This document shows positions 43,884 to 51,710 of a DNA stretch of 64,000 nucleotides, one piece after another; the stretch's first letter is position 1, and each line of letters starts with the position of its first letter. Source of the stretch: Cerina litoralis (lineage in GTDB: Bacteria; Bacteroidota; Bacteroidia; Flavobacteriales; Flavobacteriaceae); assembly GCA_022008415.1 (NCBI GenBank), contig JAIRBC010000001.1, positions 310,001-374,000 of the forward strand, given 5' to 3'. Below the pieces are notes generated by a model, which was given only the letters and a program-made list of their open reading frames with translations, was not told the origin of the DNA and ran no database searches. The position numbers and the translations under genes were made by a program.

Positions 43884-43929
43884 CCCTATTTCTCCCGACA
43901 AAGATCCGGCACTGAAATAGGGTTTTTTG
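43884..43929 (+). terminator. Strong rho-independent terminator, no gene upstream
   Basis: CCCTATTTC (43884-43892) pairs perfectly with GAAATAGGG (43914-43922), followed by TTTTTTG. The nearest gene on either side is on the minus strand, so this must end a plus-strand transcript that contains no recognisable coding frame. Confidence 0.75.
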
Positions 43930-44035
43930 TCCTAGTCATCAGCGAACTGATCGGAAGAATTGGCAACCCTTTTACTATTTATACAGCAATGCATTACATC
44001 CGTACATTTTTTTGGACAGTTGACACATAATCGGT

Positions 44036-44065
44036 TTGACAAAAATTATTTTAGGACTATATTTA
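44036..44065 (+). promoter_or_regulatory. Promoter of the 44 kb small RNA candidate
   Basis: TTG (44036-44038), 19 bases, TATATTTA (44058-44065), which matches the Bacteroidota TAnnTTTG box in seven of eight bases. Predicted start near 44072. Confidence 0.55.
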
Positions 44066-44071
44066 AGGGAG

Positions 44072-44178
44072 GTATTGTCCGCGAAGTTTACGTATAACAA
44101 CTTCATTGAAAATACTATTTTGAGTTAGTTAGTTTGGTTTGAAAAGACCCGCTTCCCCAAAAGGTCGGCGGGTTTTTT
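44072..44178 (+). ncRNA. Candidate small RNA (about 105 nt)
   Basis: Starts near 44072 from the promoter at 44036-44065. A hairpin GAAGTT-N10-AACTTC (about 44083-44104) is followed by a single-stranded GTTAGTTAGTTTGG and then the terminator at 44147-44178. No frame longer than a few codons starts in it. It lies antisense to nothing but the 3' untranslated end of the aldehyde dehydrogenase gene. Promoter, hairpin and terminator together make a plausible small RNA; expression is unproven. Confidence 0.5.
44147..44178 (+). terminator. Rho-independent terminator of the small RNA candidate
   Basis: ACCCGC (44147-44152) pairs with GCGGGT (44168-44173), followed by TTTTTG. On the other strand the same hairpin lies 6 bases after the aldehyde dehydrogenase stop and may also end that transcript. 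Confidence 0.75.
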
Positions 44179-44183
44179 GTCGC

Positions 44184-45737
44184 CTATAAATTAAACTTGA
44201 TACCTTGCGCCAGTGGAAGTTCTGTAGTGTAGTTGATGGTGTTGGTTTGTCTGCGCATGTAAATTTTCCAAGCGTCCGATCCACTTTCACGACCCCCGCC
44301 CGTTTCTTTTTCACCGCCAAAAGCACCACCGATCTCTGCTCCGGAGGTGCCGATGTTGACATTGGCAATCCCGCAATCACTTCCCCGAACGGATAAGAAA
44401 TGCTCGGCCTCCCTAAGGTTATTGGTCATTATAGCAGAGGACAGCCCCTGAACCACCCCATTCTGTATGGTGAGGGCATTCTCCAAATCCCCGGAATATT
44501 TAAGGAGGTAAAGGATGGGAGCGAAAGTCTCCTGTTGAACTATTTCATAATTAGCCTCTGCTTCGGCCATTGCAGGTTTTACGTAGCAACCGCTTTCGTA
44601 ACCGGTCCCTTCCAAAACGCCGCCTTCCACTACGATCTTTCCTCCTTCGGCAACGACCTGTTTAAGGGCTTTTAGATAGGGTTTTACGGCATCCTGGTCT
44701 ATTAGCGGGCCAACGTGATTGTTCTCGTCCAAAGGATTGCCTATGCGAAGCTGATTGTAAGCCTCGACGATGGCGTTTTTCACTTTTCCGTAGATAGATT
44801 CATGGATAATCAATCTTCGCGTAGACGTACAGCGCTGGCCGCAAGTACCAACGGCACCGAATACGGCCCCTATTACCGTCATTTTAATGTCAGCGTCCGG
44901 TGTAACGATGATGGCATTGTTGCCTCCGAGCTCCAACAATGATTTTCCCAGCCGTGCCGCTACTGCCTGTGCTACAATTTTGCCCATCCGTATAGACCCG
45001 GTTGCGGATATAAGCGGTATTCTGGAATCTTGGGACATGTATTCGCCCACTTTATAATCTCCTGTGACCAAACATGAAATTCCTTCGGGCAGATCGTTGT
45101 CCCTTAGGACCCCTGCCGCTATATTTTGACAGGCAACCCCACAAAGCGGGGTTTTTTCACTGGGCTTCCAAATACAGACGTCCCCACAGACCCATGCAAG
45201 CGCCGTATTCCATGCCCATACGGCTACGGGAAAGTTAAATGCGGAGATAATCCCTACAACACCCAAGGGATGGTATTGTTCGTACATACGATGCCCGGGT
45301 CTTTCGGAGTGCATGGTCAAACCGTGCAATTGACGGGAGAGCCCAACCGCAAAATCACAGATGTCTATCATCTCCTGTACCTCACCCAACCCTTCTTGAT
45401 AAGATTTTCCCATTTCGTAGGATACCAATTTGCCAAGGGGGTTTTTTAATTCACGGAGCTTGTTCCCGAACTGACGGACGACCTCACCTCGTTGTGGTGC
45501 CGGGACCGTCCTCCAGGTTTTGAAGGCCGATGTTGCGGTAGAAACCACTTTTTCATAGTCTTCCTTGGAGGTGGTATCCATTTTGGCTATCAAGGCTCCA
45601 TCCACTGGAGAATGGGAAGCAAGCGTATGGCCAGATCCAAAATTATTGGAACCCGTTGACGAACCCTTGTTATTATATTTTATTCCCAATGCGTTTAACG
45701 CATCACCGATTCCGAATTCAGCGGCAATATTTGACAT
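44184..45737 (-). CDS. Aldehyde dehydrogenase, ALDH7 (piperideine-6-carboxylate dehydrogenase-like)
   Basis: 517 residues matching the ALDH7/antiquitin subgroup: the extended N-terminus, SERPGHRMYEQYHPLGVVGI, VCGDVCIWKPSEKTPLC, ELGGNNAIIVTPDADI and the Cys nucleophile in GTCGQRCTSTRRLI. ALDH7 enzymes oxidise alpha-aminoadipate semialdehyde in lysine degradation. Here it is beside 3-hydroxyanthranilate dioxygenase, so an aminomuconate semialdehyde role in tryptophan degradation is also possible. NAD(P)-dependent, cytoplasmic. Confidence 0.9.
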   Translation of the reverse strand: MSNIAAEFGIGDALNALGIKYNNKGSSTGSNNFGSGHTLASHSPVDGALIAKMDTTSKEDYEKVVSTATSAFKTWRTVPAPQRGEVVRQFGNKLRELKNPLGKLVSYEMGKSYQEGLGEVQEMIDICDFAVGLSRQLHGLTMHSERPGHRMYEQYHPLGVVGIISAFNFPVAVWAWNTALAWVCGDVCIWKPSEKTPLCGVACQNIAAGVLRDNDLPEGISCLVTGDYKVGEYMSQDSRIPLISATGSIRMGKIVAQAVAARLGKSLLELGGNNAIIVTPDADIKMTVIGAVFGAVGTCGQRCTSTRRLIIHESIYGKVKNAIVEAYNQLRIGNPLDENNHVGPLIDQDAVKPYLKALKQVVAEGGKIVVEGGVLEGTGYESGCYVKPAMAEAEANYEIVQQETFAPILYLLKYSGDLENALTIQNGVVQGLSSAIMTNNLREAEHFLSVRGSDCGIANVNIGTSGAEIGGAFGGEKETGGGRESGSDAWKIYMRRQTNTINYTTELPLAQGIKFNL

Positions 45738-46074
45738 ATTATAACTTTTTTAGCGTGAATTGTTATGTTTTTACAAAGTTACAAATTAATGCTCTGTGTA
45801 TTCTAGATAAGGTCTGTTTCTCCGAAGAAAAGAAATATAGGATAGGTTTAGAGGGACTTTCTATACCAACAACCGAATCGTACCAGCGGTACCGGGGAGG
45901 TGTTGACCACAAATGTGATCGAAGTCCATTTGTTTGGGGCCCATTTTAGCGGTCAATGAAAATATAGTCCGTTTGGGCGATGGGCCTATATTAATTTCCG
46001 GACTAGAATTTATTCCGGCGGTCGTGTTAGTGGCCAGTGCCCGCGATTTGGCCCACGCCCGAAGTGTCCTTTTA
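45738..46074. other. Gene-less stretch between ALDH7 and HAAO
   Basis: 337 bases. A minus-strand frame (45861-46085) and a plus-strand frame (45934-46173) exist but neither has a start signal or family match, and they overlap the dioxygenase gene end. I treat the stretch as non-coding. Confidence 0.45.
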
Positions 46075-46611
46075 TCATTCCGCAATGAATCGCGCGTCGA
46101 CCTCCATAACCGAACCGCATTTGGAACAGGTTCGCAAGTCCTCGGAACTGTAAAAATCCTTAAAATGACCTAAAAAATCCTTTTCTATGTCGTGAAGCGG
46201 AAAATAAACTTCATGGAGCTTGTGGTTACAGTGGTCGCAGTACCAAAGGAGTCCATCCTTCCCGCTTAGACCGACCCGTTTGCGCTCTATGACCAAGCCA
46301 ATAGAGCCTTCGTATCGAACGGGGCAGTGTGGAACTTTTGCTGGGTGAAGATACATATCGCCCGGGCCAAGGCCAAAGGTCTTTTTTTCTCCATTTTCCT
46401 GGATGGAGATTTCAATATTTCCTTCCAATTGATAAAAAAGCTCTTCGGTCTCATTGTAATGGTAGTCCTTCCTCGCATTGGGACCGGCAACTACCATCAC
46501 AATATAGTCTCCCGCATCTTTATAAAGATTCTTATTGCCGACCGGAGGTTTTAACGAGTCTCTATTGTCCTCGAGCCATTTTGGGAGGTTAAAAGGGGGT
46601 TTGATGCTCAT
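46075..46611 (-). CDS. nbaC: 3-hydroxyanthranilate 3,4-dioxygenase
   Basis: 178 residues, the size of bacterial HAAO. Iron ligands H51, E57 and H95 sit in HYNETEEL and LHPAKVPHC, and the extra rubredoxin-like metal site has all four cysteines, CDHC (125-128) and CSKC (162-165). It opens the ring of 3-hydroxyanthranilate to 2-amino-3-carboxymuconate semialdehyde, in the kynurenine pathway (NAD synthesis or tryptophan degradation). The other kynurenine genes are not in the window. Confidence 0.95.
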   Translation of the reverse strand: MSIKPPFNLPKWLEDNRDSLKPPVGNKNLYKDAGDYIVMVVAGPNARKDYHYNETEELFYQLEGNIEISIQENGEKKTFGLGPGDMYLHPAKVPHCPVRYEGSIGLVIERKRVGLSGKDGLLWYCDHCNHKLHEVYFPLHDIEKDFLGHFKDFYSSEDLRTCSKCGSVMEVDARFIAE

Positions 46612-46878
46612 GATGTTGGGTTTCAGGTTTTGGGTTTCAGGTTGGGTCGATCGTTTAACGTCAATGGTGTTTGATGCTTTTGATCCCCAGCCGACCGCTG
46701 CTACCAGCTGCCTGCTTTTTGTTGTTTCAGGTTATTGCTGCTTTTGAATATGCAAGTTAAAAGGATCAAGCGGAAAAGCCGAATAATTTAGGAATATTTC
46801 ATCCATCGCGAAACCATGAGGTCTGGGTGCAACATGCTCTTGTGCAGATTTAAAATTAAACTCATGTTAAGCGCTTTG

Positions 46879-47355
46879 CTATCGGTAGAACAACTGGGTG
46901 TAATAGTAATGTCCGGAAGCATCTTTTTTTACGCTTACGGCCGTATGCGTAAAATCGCCTTCAATATTTTTGCGGTGCCCGGAACTCGCGACCCATTTTT
47001 CAAAGGTCACCTTCGCCGTGGGGTAGTCTTTGGCGACATTCTCGGCAACCGCCGAAGCATTTACCTCGGTGGAAATATTGGAGGCACGCGAAGTAAAGCC
47101 ATCGTGGTTTATACTTCCTGTGGCAATCATATAATCGGTGTGTTGATTGGCATAGTCATAGGCAATCGGGCTAAACTCCAAGGTGCTGTAGCCGAGGGTG
47201 TTTCGATAATCGTTGACCATGCCAAGAAGTTCCTGTTCTAAGGGAACTGCGTTCTCGGTTTCTAATTCAGCGGAAGATTCCAAAGGCTCTTTGCCGCAGG
47301 AATTTGCCAATAATACAAACAAAACCAAGACCGCATATTGCAATCTCATTTTCAT
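46879..47355 (-). CDS. CAP-domain lipoprotein (SCP/PR1-like)
   Basis: 158 residues with a lipoprotein signal (VLVLFVLLANSC). The CAP fold shows ELLGMVNDYRNTLGYSTLEF, YDYANQHTDYM, NHDGFTSRAS, AENVAKDYPTAKVTFEKW and SSGHRKNIEGDFTHTAV; the His and Glu pairs of the CAP cavity are present. Bacterial CAP proteins are extracytoplasmic and of unknown activity. A weak copy of the degenerate element is about 190 bases upstream. Confidence 0.88.
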   Translation of the reverse strand: MKMRLQYAVLVLFVLLANSCGKEPLESSAELETENAVPLEQELLGMVNDYRNTLGYSTLEFSPIAYDYANQHTDYMIATGSINHDGFTSRASNISTEVNASAVAENVAKDYPTAKVTFEKWVASSGHRKNIEGDFTHTAVSVKKDASGHYYYTQLFYR

Positions 47356-47768
47356 ATGGTGTTCTATTTGTAAGTAGGAAAGTTTGGTGTACCTGTGTTC
47401 TCGAACTGTTTCTGGGGACGAAACGCACCCAATATTACAAAAAATTTGTTTAGAGATTCCATAAAATTCAATTTAATTCGTCCAAATACCAGATTTGGGA
47501 AATCCCGGAGCTTCATTTTAAAACGATAAATCCCCGTTTACCAAATCCTAAAATTGTTTTTTTGCTCCTTGCTGGCCGGGAAGGGTCGGGTGGGTTGCGT
47601 TGATGCCGAATCTTCGGGGTTACTTCTTGTGGCACCTAAAATGGGCAAAATCCCGAGGTCTGTGTCAATCAAATATTCTTAAAGGCGCCCAAAAGAAAAA
47701 ATTCCTTGCCAATGGACGCAACCATTTGCCTAACTTTGCATTTATAAGGAAACAATAAAACAAAACTT
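47356..47768. other. Divergent intergenic region between two lipoprotein genes
   Basis: 413 bases with no gene. It holds a weak copy of the degenerate element (AATCCTAAAATTGTTTTTTT, 47545-47564) on the left and the promoter of the lipocalin-like gene on the right. Confidence 0.45.
47706..47738 (+). promoter_or_regulatory. Promoter of the lipocalin-like lipoprotein gene
   Basis: TTG (47706-47708), 22 bases, TAACTTTG (47731-47738), a full match to TAnnTTTG. It predicts a start about 25 bases before the ATG at 47769. Confidence 0.65.
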
Positions 47769-48293
47769 ATGAATTTAAGATTAATTTTTATGGGATTGGC
47801 CCTGACAACGGGCTTGCTTTTTTCCGGTTGCTCGGACGATGACGACAATTGTGTCCAGGATTATTCCGGAACATTGACCGCTAGCGAGACGCTGTTGGTA
47901 GGTGAATGGAATCTTACGGCCATGACTTCCAGCAAAGCGGTAGACCTTACCGACGATGACGTGGAAAACCCATCAACGGATATTTATGCCCAATACACGG
48001 ACTGCCAAAAGGACGCCGGATATATCTTCTCGGAAGATAGGGGCTATACGTTTAACCAAGGGACTAAGGTAGCCAATTGTGAGAATAAATCGGTTACCAA
48101 TGGAACTTGGCAATACACGGGCAATCAGATTAATTTTGTCGCCACCTGTACGGTTTTAAGCCTGCCCATAACGTTCACCAATGCAAACAATTCCTTTCAA
48201 TCTATTTCACAAAAATTGTTGATTCAGGACGTTTCGGGTCAAGTAGTGGAGGCCGATGTAACTTTTGTATATACCAAGGCTACCGCGGGATAA
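47769..48293 (+). CDS. Lipocalin-like lipoprotein
   Basis: 174 residues. Lipobox LFSGC with the Cys followed by SDDDDN, a Bacteroidota surface-export-like acidic tail. VGEWNLTAMTSS, YTFNQGTKVANC and GTWQYTGNQINFV are the repeating strands of lipocalin-like domain proteins common in Flavobacteriia. Six cysteines besides the anchor may form disulfides. Ligand unknown. Confidence 0.78.
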   Translation: MNLRLIFMGLALTTGLLFSGCSDDDDNCVQDYSGTLTASETLLVGEWNLTAMTSSKAVDLTDDDVENPSTDIYAQYTDCQKDAGYIFSEDRGYTFNQGTKVANCENKSVTNGTWQYTGNQINFVATCTVLSLPITFTNANNSFQSISQKLLIQDVSGQVVEADVTFVYTKATAG

Positions 48294-48362
48294 TCACTCA
48301 TACATAATTTGATCCATTTTTGGATAGGGGACCAAGGGAAGGGTATTAATAAATCTGCAATA

Positions 48363-48869
48363 CTATTCCCTTTCTTTATTTTCGTACAATTGTCCCAACA
48401 CGGTACCAAAGGCATATGCGCCAATTTCCTTAATGGGCGAATAGAGAATGGATTTTTCCTTGGTAGTCTCGTCTATTATATTGACGGAGTCGTTGATGCG
48501 GTCAAAAAATATCAAGAGCGCTCCTAATATCACCGCTATCTTGAGGGTTCCAAAAACGGCCCCGGCTATTTTGTTTAGAAATCCCAGCATGGCAAAATTG
48601 GCTATTTTGGTCAATAACTTGCCAGCCATATGCACGACAACGACTATAATGATAAAAGTGATAACAAAGGATATAAGCGATATGTAGCGGGGGTCCCAAT
48701 CCATATTTTTTGCCAGGTAGTCCCCCGCCATAAAGGAGAAGTGAATGGCTCCATAAATACCCGCTATAAGGGCAATCAGGGAGGCGAGCTCTATAAACAA
48801 CCCATTGATAAAGCCGCGATAGAGACCCCAAACAAGCGTCAGCCCCAAAATAATATCCAAAAAATCCAT
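48363..48869 (-). CDS. CvpA family membrane protein
   Basis: 168 residues from the ATG at 48869 (MDFLDIILGLTLVWGLYRGF). Four hydrophobic segments with GFINGLFIELASLIALIAGI and GFLNKIAGAVFGTLKIAVIL are the CvpA hallmarks (the family was first named for colicin V production). Role unclear in most bacteria. Inner membrane. Confidence 0.85.
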   Translation of the reverse strand: MDFLDIILGLTLVWGLYRGFINGLFIELASLIALIAGIYGAIHFSFMAGDYLAKNMDWDPRYISLISFVITFIIIVVVVHMAGKLLTKIANFAMLGFLNKIAGAVFGTLKIAVILGALLIFFDRINDSVNIIDETTKEKSILYSPIKEIGAYAFGTVLGQLYENKERE

Positions 48870-49158
48870 GCGATTACTCTTAAGTGATCGTACAAAGATA
48901 GAATTTTGATTTGTACCTTTGGAAAATGTTCTTTGACCCAAATAAAAAAGCGGGTTAAACGGACGATTACAGTTTTAAACCACGAGGTTTCCATAAGAGA
49001 TAAAGAACATAGAAAAGAGTACAAGGACTAAGAATGGGTCGGCATTTTGTAGCTTGCCTTAAAAACATATCTTTTTTCTCTGTTCTGATTCTATCGTAAC
49101 CTTGATTAAAAGGAGATAATCATATTATTGGAACTAATTTATTTTTATTACCACCATA

Positions 49159-49518
49159 ATGTCCAGAGATACCGTACTAAAAGAACGATGGGAGCTGTTG
49201 GTAGCGAAGCTTTCCGCCCAATTTTCCGATAATGATCCCCTAGAATTGGACGCCATCATTTATTTGGTTGGGGTTCAGGAGTTGGGACAGTATCACAAGA
49301 CCTATAAAAAGGATGAAAAGATCAACCTGATGCACATTGCTATTTGCCGTTTGTTGGAACCTTATGGCTATTACGAATTCGATTTTTTTGATGAGGAAGG
49401 GTGGCCTCATTATACCGTTAAGGATCAACTGCCCCCGTTGAAGGCTGGTGAACAATCGGTTTTGATGAAAGAAGCCATCGTAACGTATTTCTTGGAGAAC
49501 GAATATTTGCCCTCTTAA
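49159..49518 (+). CDS. Conserved hypothetical protein
   Basis: 119 residues, acidic and soluble, starting MSRDTVLKERWELLVAKLSA. Blocks such as LDAIIYLVGVQELGQYHKTY, INLMHIAICRLLEPYGYYEF and FFDEEGWPHYTVKDQLPPL look conserved and suggest an all-helical fold, but I do not recognise the family. No signal peptide. Neighbours give no clue. Confidence 0.75.
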   Translation: MSRDTVLKERWELLVAKLSAQFSDNDPLELDAIIYLVGVQELGQYHKTYKKDEKINLMHIAICRLLEPYGYYEFDFFDEEGWPHYTVKDQLPPLKAGEQSVLMKEAIVTYFLENEYLPS

Positions 49519-49637
49519 CCTCCCCATCCGCCTCTTCGCTCCCCATACGTGGCGTAGGCCCCACAAAATGAAGTTGTTATCTTATTAAAACCTAGGAACA
49601 ATCGGTAGATGCGTTATAATTTGAAATTTAATCTAGG

Positions 49638-49988
49638 ATGAAAACCAACAGACCCTACTACGCCGTCATCTTTACCTCCCTTAGAACCGAAGGCGATAAT
49701 GGGTATGCCGAAATGGCGAAACGAATGGAAGCGCTGGCAAGCGTACAACCTGGCTTTTTAGGGTTGGAAAGTGCTAGGGAAGAGCTGGGCATTACGGTGA
49801 GCTATTGGGAAAGTATGGACGCCATTGCCCATTGGAAATCTAATTCCGATCACTTGCTTGCACAACAAAAAGGCAAGGGGGATTGGTACTCGTGGTACAA
49901 GGTCCGGATATGCAAAATTGAAAGGGATTACGAGTTTCCTTCTGTACACAAAGCTTCAGAGGATAACCTTAAAGGGTCTTATAAATAA
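49638..49988 (+). CDS. Antibiotic biosynthesis monooxygenase (ABM) domain protein
   Basis: 116 residues. YYAVIFTSLRTEGDNGYAEM, SVQPGFLGLESAREELGITV and SYWESMDAIAHWKSNSDHLL match the small dimeric alpha+beta ABM fold. Such proteins are oxygenase-like or of unknown role. 13 bases separate it from glpD, so the two are probably cotranscribed. Confidence 0.85.
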   Translation: MKTNRPYYAVIFTSLRTEGDNGYAEMAKRMEALASVQPGFLGLESAREELGITVSYWESMDAIAHWKSNSDHLLAQQKGKGDWYSWYKVRICKIERDYEFPSVHKASEDNLKGSYK

Positions 49989-50001
49989 ACATCGCCATTA
50001 T

Positions 50002-51669
50002 ATGTCTAAAAACATCAGGTTTTCTAATCTTGACCGCGAAAAAACAGTACAAAAACTTACCGAAACAACGTTTGACCTAGTGGTAATCGGGGGCGGAATA
50101 ACCGGAGCCGGTATTGCTCTGGATGCTGCATCCCGAGGACTTCGGACCGCCTTGGTGGAAAAGGGCGATTTTGCCTCGGGCACCAGCAGCAAATCTACCA
50201 AACTTATCCACGGCGGGCTGCGCTATCTAAAACAGTTCGATTTTTGGTTGGTCAAGGAGGTAGGCTCGGAGCGGGCCGTCGTCCATCAATTGGCACCGCA
50301 CTTGGTATTGCCTGAAAAGATGTTGCTACCCCTTATAGAAAACGGTTCCTACGGAAAATGGCTCACTTCCATCGGGTTAAAAGTATACGATATTCTGGCA
50401 CAGGTAGAAGGGGAGGATAAACGCCAAATGTTAGAGAAAAAAGAGGCCTTGAAACTAGAGCCGCTGCTTCCCAAAAAGAGACTTAAAGGGGCAGGTTATT
50501 ACGCCGAATACCGCACCGATGACGCCAGGTTAACACTCGAGAATATTAAGACAGGTCTGCAATTCGGAACCACGGCCATGAACTATGCCCAAGTATCTGA
50601 TTTCTTATACCGGGATGGGAAAGTGGCCGGGGTAAAGGTCAAGGATAGGGTAACCGATGTGGAATTCGACATAAATGCCGACTACGTAGTAAATTCTACC
50701 GGGCCCTGGGTCGACGAACTAAGGGAAGCCAATCATTCTAAAAAGGGAAAAAAGTTACACCTGACAAAGGGCGTGCACCTAGTTTTCCCCCACGAAAAAT
50801 TACCGGTACGGCAATCGGTCTATTTCGATATTCCCGACGGGCGGATGATGTTCGCCATACCTAGGGGCAAGGTAACCTATATTGGCACTACGGACACTAA
50901 TTATGCAGGGGACAAGGACCAGGTTGGGATAGACCTGGCAGATGCCATGTACCTCATCTCCGCGGTCAATCATATGTTCACCGGCATCAATTTACAATTG
51001 GAAGATATTATTTCCTCGTGGGCAGGCCTGCGTCCTTTGATCAACGAGGAAGGAAAATCCCCTTCGGAGCTGTCCCGAAAGGACGAAATATTTCTCTCCG
51101 ATACCGGACTTATAAGTATAGCAGGAGGAAAATTGACGGGTTACCGTAAAATGGCAGAACGCACCGTAGACCTGATTGCCAAAAAGATGGAGGACGGTAA
51201 CGGAACGGAAACCAAACCGTGCACCACGGACAAAATTTTTCTGTGCGGCAACGAGTTTAAGAATCACAATCACGTAAAAAATTATATCTCCAAGGTATAC
51301 GATCAATTAAAATCGGATGCTTTTATTCCCTATGATGCGTGGTATTTGGTGACCACTTACGGGAAACAGACAGAAACCATCCTAGAAACCTATAAGTCCC
51401 TACGGGACAAGGACAAATACGTACGCCTTGCCAAGGCCGAACTACATTTTGGCATTGAATACGAATCGATTCTAAATCCGATGGACTTCTTTATCCGCCG
51501 CACCGGCCGACTTTATTTTGATATGGAAAGCCTTAGGTTTTTGATGGAACCTATCTTGGAAGAGTTTCAGGCCATATTTAAATGGGAGGACGAAAAAAAG
51601 GATAGCTATAGGAAGGAATTGAAAAAGATAATATTTGAACATGCTGACTTTTCCATAACGCGCAGGTAG
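50002..51669 (+). CDS. glpD: Aerobic-type glycerol-3-phosphate dehydrogenase (FAD)
   Basis: 555 residues from the ATG at 50002, which gives the FAD-binding GGGITGAG at 30-37. GTSSKSTKLIHGGLRYL, YAEYRTDDARLTLENIKTG, STGPWVDELR and SIAGGKLTGYRKMAERTVDL are GlpD hallmarks. It oxidises sn-glycerol-3-phosphate to DHAP and passes electrons to quinone at the inner membrane. No glpK or glpF is beside it. Together with gpsA nearby, both directions of the reaction are covered. Confidence 0.93.
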   Translation: MSKNIRFSNLDREKTVQKLTETTFDLVVIGGGITGAGIALDAASRGLRTALVEKGDFASGTSSKSTKLIHGGLRYLKQFDFWLVKEVGSERAVVHQLAPHLVLPEKMLLPLIENGSYGKWLTSIGLKVYDILAQVEGEDKRQMLEKKEALKLEPLLPKKRLKGAGYYAEYRTDDARLTLENIKTGLQFGTTAMNYAQVSDFLYRDGKVAGVKVKDRVTDVEFDINADYVVNSTGPWVDELREANHSKKGKKLHLTKGVHLVFPHEKLPVRQSVYFDIPDGRMMFAIPRGKVTYIGTTDTNYAGDKDQVGIDLADAMYLISAVNHMFTGINLQLEDIISSWAGLRPLINEEGKSPSELSRKDEIFLSDTGLISIAGGKLTGYRKMAERTVDLIAKKMEDGNGTETKPCTTDKIFLCGNEFKNHNHVKNYISKVYDQLKSDAFIPYDAWYLVTTYGKQTETILETYKSLRDKDKYVRLAKAELHFGIEYESILNPMDFFIRRTGRLYFDMESLRFLMEPILEEFQAIFKWEDEKKDSYRKELKKIIFEHADFSITRR

Positions 51670-51710
51670 TAATGATCACATCGATCTGAAGATCTCCTCA
51701 GACCTGGTTG

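Noticed and set aside
45861-46085. Minus-strand frame of 74 codons between HAAO and ALDH7
   Set aside because: Overlaps the dioxygenase gene end, low-complexity translation, no start signal.
46619-46735. Repeated GGGTTTCAGGTT near 46619-46650
   Set aside because: Three short imperfect units with no longer array; treated as simple-sequence noise.
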